The notes under the pieces: generated by a model | The model's input: the letters and a program-made list of their open reading frames with translations, nothing else | What the model was told of the DNA's origin: nothing | Databases searched by the model: none | Origin: Trueperella sp. | GTDB lineage: Bacteria > Actinomycetota > Actinomycetes > Actinomycetales > Actinomycetaceae | Length of the DNA stretch: 7,828 nucleotides | Assembly: GCA_012727825.1 (NCBI GenBank) | Contig: JAAYGH010000017.1 | Span: 1-7,828 of the forward strand | Direction: 5' to 3' | Shown here: in pieces, positions 6,650-7,828 of the stretch | Layout of the letters: each line of letters opens with the position of its first letter | Numbering within the stretch: position 1 is the stretch's first letter | Translations under genes and position numbers: made by a program

Positions 6650-7070
6650 TGGGAAAACGCCAAGGAGAGTAATGATGAGTGATGACAAGGATTACGCCGG
6701 CAAGTGGACGACCTCACCCACGATCGCACTGCGGGCCGACGAAGACTTTGAACTGGCAACACTGAATCGAAATTCCACACCCGGGTGGGACGGCAAAAAG
6801 AAGACTGGTAAGAAATTTCTTGATTTTCGCGGGGATATCCTCGACGAGCTCCAAGAGCGCTTTTTCGCCAACGCTCGTCTAGGTGACGATCGCCGGATCC
6901 TAGTCGTACTCCAAGGGCTCGATACCTCGGGTAAGGGCGGCATCGTTCGTCACGTGCTCGGCAGAGTCGACCCGCAGGGTGTGCACATCGCCAACTTCGG
7001 TGTACCGACCGAGGAAGAACTCTCACACCACTTTCTGTGGCGCGTGAAGAAACAACTCCCGCCCCCTGGC

Positions 7071-7073
7071 TAG
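7071..7073 (+). other. In-frame amber codon within ppk2
   Basis: TAG stands between the LPPPG and IRVFDRSHYED segments, at a position just before the second core motif where PPK2 proteins vary (Glu or Gln would be one base away: GAG or CAG). Translation ending here would give a 132-residue product with Walker A but without the DRSHYED motif, which should be inactive. The nearest in-frame restart codon, GTG at 7107, lies inside the motif region and has no ribosome site. Confidence 0.9.
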
Positions 7074-7496
7074 ATTCGTGTTTTCGATCGTTCGCATTAT
7101 GAAGACGTGCTTATTGGCCGCGTCGATAAACTCGCGGACGAGGAGGAGATCGACAAACGCTACGACGAGATCAACCGCTGGGAAGCAAAGCTCGTCGAGG
7201 AGGGCTACACCCTCATCAAGGTCGCACTCATGCACTCGCACCGTGAACAGGGAATGCGCCTCGCCGAACGTCTCGCCCGCCCCGATAAGTGGTGGAAGTA
7301 TTCAACGAATGACATCGATACACGTGAAAAGTGGAGCGACTATCAAGATGCCTACCAGGTGATGTTCGATCGCACGTCGACCGAACATGCTCCGTGGTAC
7401 GTCGTGCCCGCTGACCGCAAGTGGTACGCGCGCCTCGCCGTGTCCGAACTCATCGTTCAAGCACTCGTCGACTTCGAACAAGAGTGGCCAATCCCG

Positions 7497-7828
7497 CGGT
7501 GGAAGCTCGACGTTCAGCGCCGCCGTCTCCTCGAGACGATGAACGCCGAAGACATGGCGGACGCCCAAGAGGCACTTCAGGCCAAGCGCGAGGAGGTCAA
7601 CGAGGAAATTCTCGAAGTGGACCGCATCCGTCAAGCTATCAATGCCGTCGGAGAGCTCGACAACGGCGACCACGTAGGCGCTGACGTCGACATCCCTGAA
7701 ACAACGATGGAAGATGAGACCGCGAAGATTCCACCGGATTCTGCATCAGACGCGGACGCCTCGGGAGACGAGGACAAGCCAAAAACGTCGAAGAAAAAGA
7801 AGTCGAAAAAAGACAAGAAGGCCAAGAA
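7497..7828 (+). other. C-terminal extension of PPK2 with coiled-coil-like segment and Ser/Asp/Glu/Lys tail
   Basis: After the core the frame gives a charged helical stretch (about residues 275-325, including EALQAKREEVNEEILEVDRI), an acidic Pro/Thr linker, and a tail starting near residue 363. Of the 20 residues encoded by 7761-7820, 17 are Ser, Asp, Glu or Lys, with the acidic residues first and the lysines last. The end lies beyond the window. Canonical PPK2 proteins usually stop near the core. Confidence 0.75.

Larger units (their letters stand above)
6675..7828 (+). pseudogene. ppk2: Polyphosphate kinase 2 gene interrupted by an in-frame TAG; 3' end outside window
   Basis: PPK2 enzymes transfer phosphate between polyphosphate and nucleotides. 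The first part reads to codon 132 and contains the Walker A motif GLDTSGKGG (81-89) and the lid-side VPTEEELSHHFLWRV. Codon 133 is TAG (7071-7073). The same frame then continues for 251 more codons to the window edge with no further stop. It keeps the second core motif DRSHYED (138-144), the WWKYS and REKWSDYQDAY segments, and the closing WYVVPADRKWYARLAV. The family aligns straight through with one residue replaced, so this is a substitution, not a frameshift. The core ends near residue 274; an unusual extension of at least 110 residues follows. The second of two tandem ATGs (6672, 6675) is chosen because AAGGAG (6662-6667) is 7 nt from it. Pseudogene, sequencing error and read-through all remain possible. 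Confidence 0.85.

Noticed and set aside
7071..7073. TAG reassigned to an amino acid in this organism
   Set aside because: ispH, alkD, the PfkB kinase and uppS in the same window all end at TAG where their families are expected to end. Local suppression remains possible.
7062..7073. Frameshift at the C-rich run before the ppk2 stop
   Set aside because: The homologous sequence resumes in the same frame right after the stop, so a single shift would lose the downstream family match.

Overview
The window looks like core chromosome of a moderately high-GC actinobacterium. The evidence is GC-rich third codon positions, frequent GTG starts, TAGGxT-type -10 boxes directly in front of start codons, an IspH/XseA/XseB neighbourhood like that of Mycobacterium, and a UppS/TrhA divergent pair like mycobacterial Rv1086/Rv1085c. 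A member of the Actinomycetaceae is a reasonable guess, but only a guess. I see no tRNA, rRNA, CRISPR array, insertion sequence, prophage or integration site.

Layout, left to right. The 3' end of rmuC (+) converges on ispH (-), with a strong hairpin terminator between them. alkD, a DNA alkylation-repair glycosylase, lies directly upstream of ispH on the minus strand. A 27-bp divergent spacer separates alkD from xseA-xseB (exonuclease VII large and small subunits). These are followed, with start/stop overlaps, by a PfkB-family sugar kinase. The kinase converges on a Z-prenyl diphosphate synthase gene (-) with only 7 bp between stop codons. A 218-bp intergenic region then separates that gene from trhA (+), a seven-helix haemolysin III/PAQR membrane protein. 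Last is ppk2 (+), a polyphosphate kinase 2 gene that runs off the right edge.

Themes. Three genes (rmuC, alkD, xseAB) concern DNA repair or nuclease work. Two (ispH, uppS) concern isoprenoid supply and prenyl-chain synthesis. The rest are a sugar kinase, a membrane protein and polyphosphate metabolism.

The most notable points are four. First, ppk2 carries an in-frame TAG between its Walker A and DRSHYED motifs, while the rest of the family sequence continues intact in the same frame. Second, the PPK2 C-terminus is extended into a coiled-coil-like segment and a Ser/Asp/Glu/Lys tail that fits the composition of the polyphosphate-binding PASK motif. Third, alkD and xseA appear to be driven by back-to-back, one-base-separated -10 boxes, each exactly 7 nt from a GTG, predicting two mutually exclusive leaderless transcripts; ispH shows a similar arrangement. 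Fourth, a sugar kinase is translationally coupled to exonuclease VII. I found no evidence of a wholly new multi-gene system; most of the window is ordinary housekeeping DNA.
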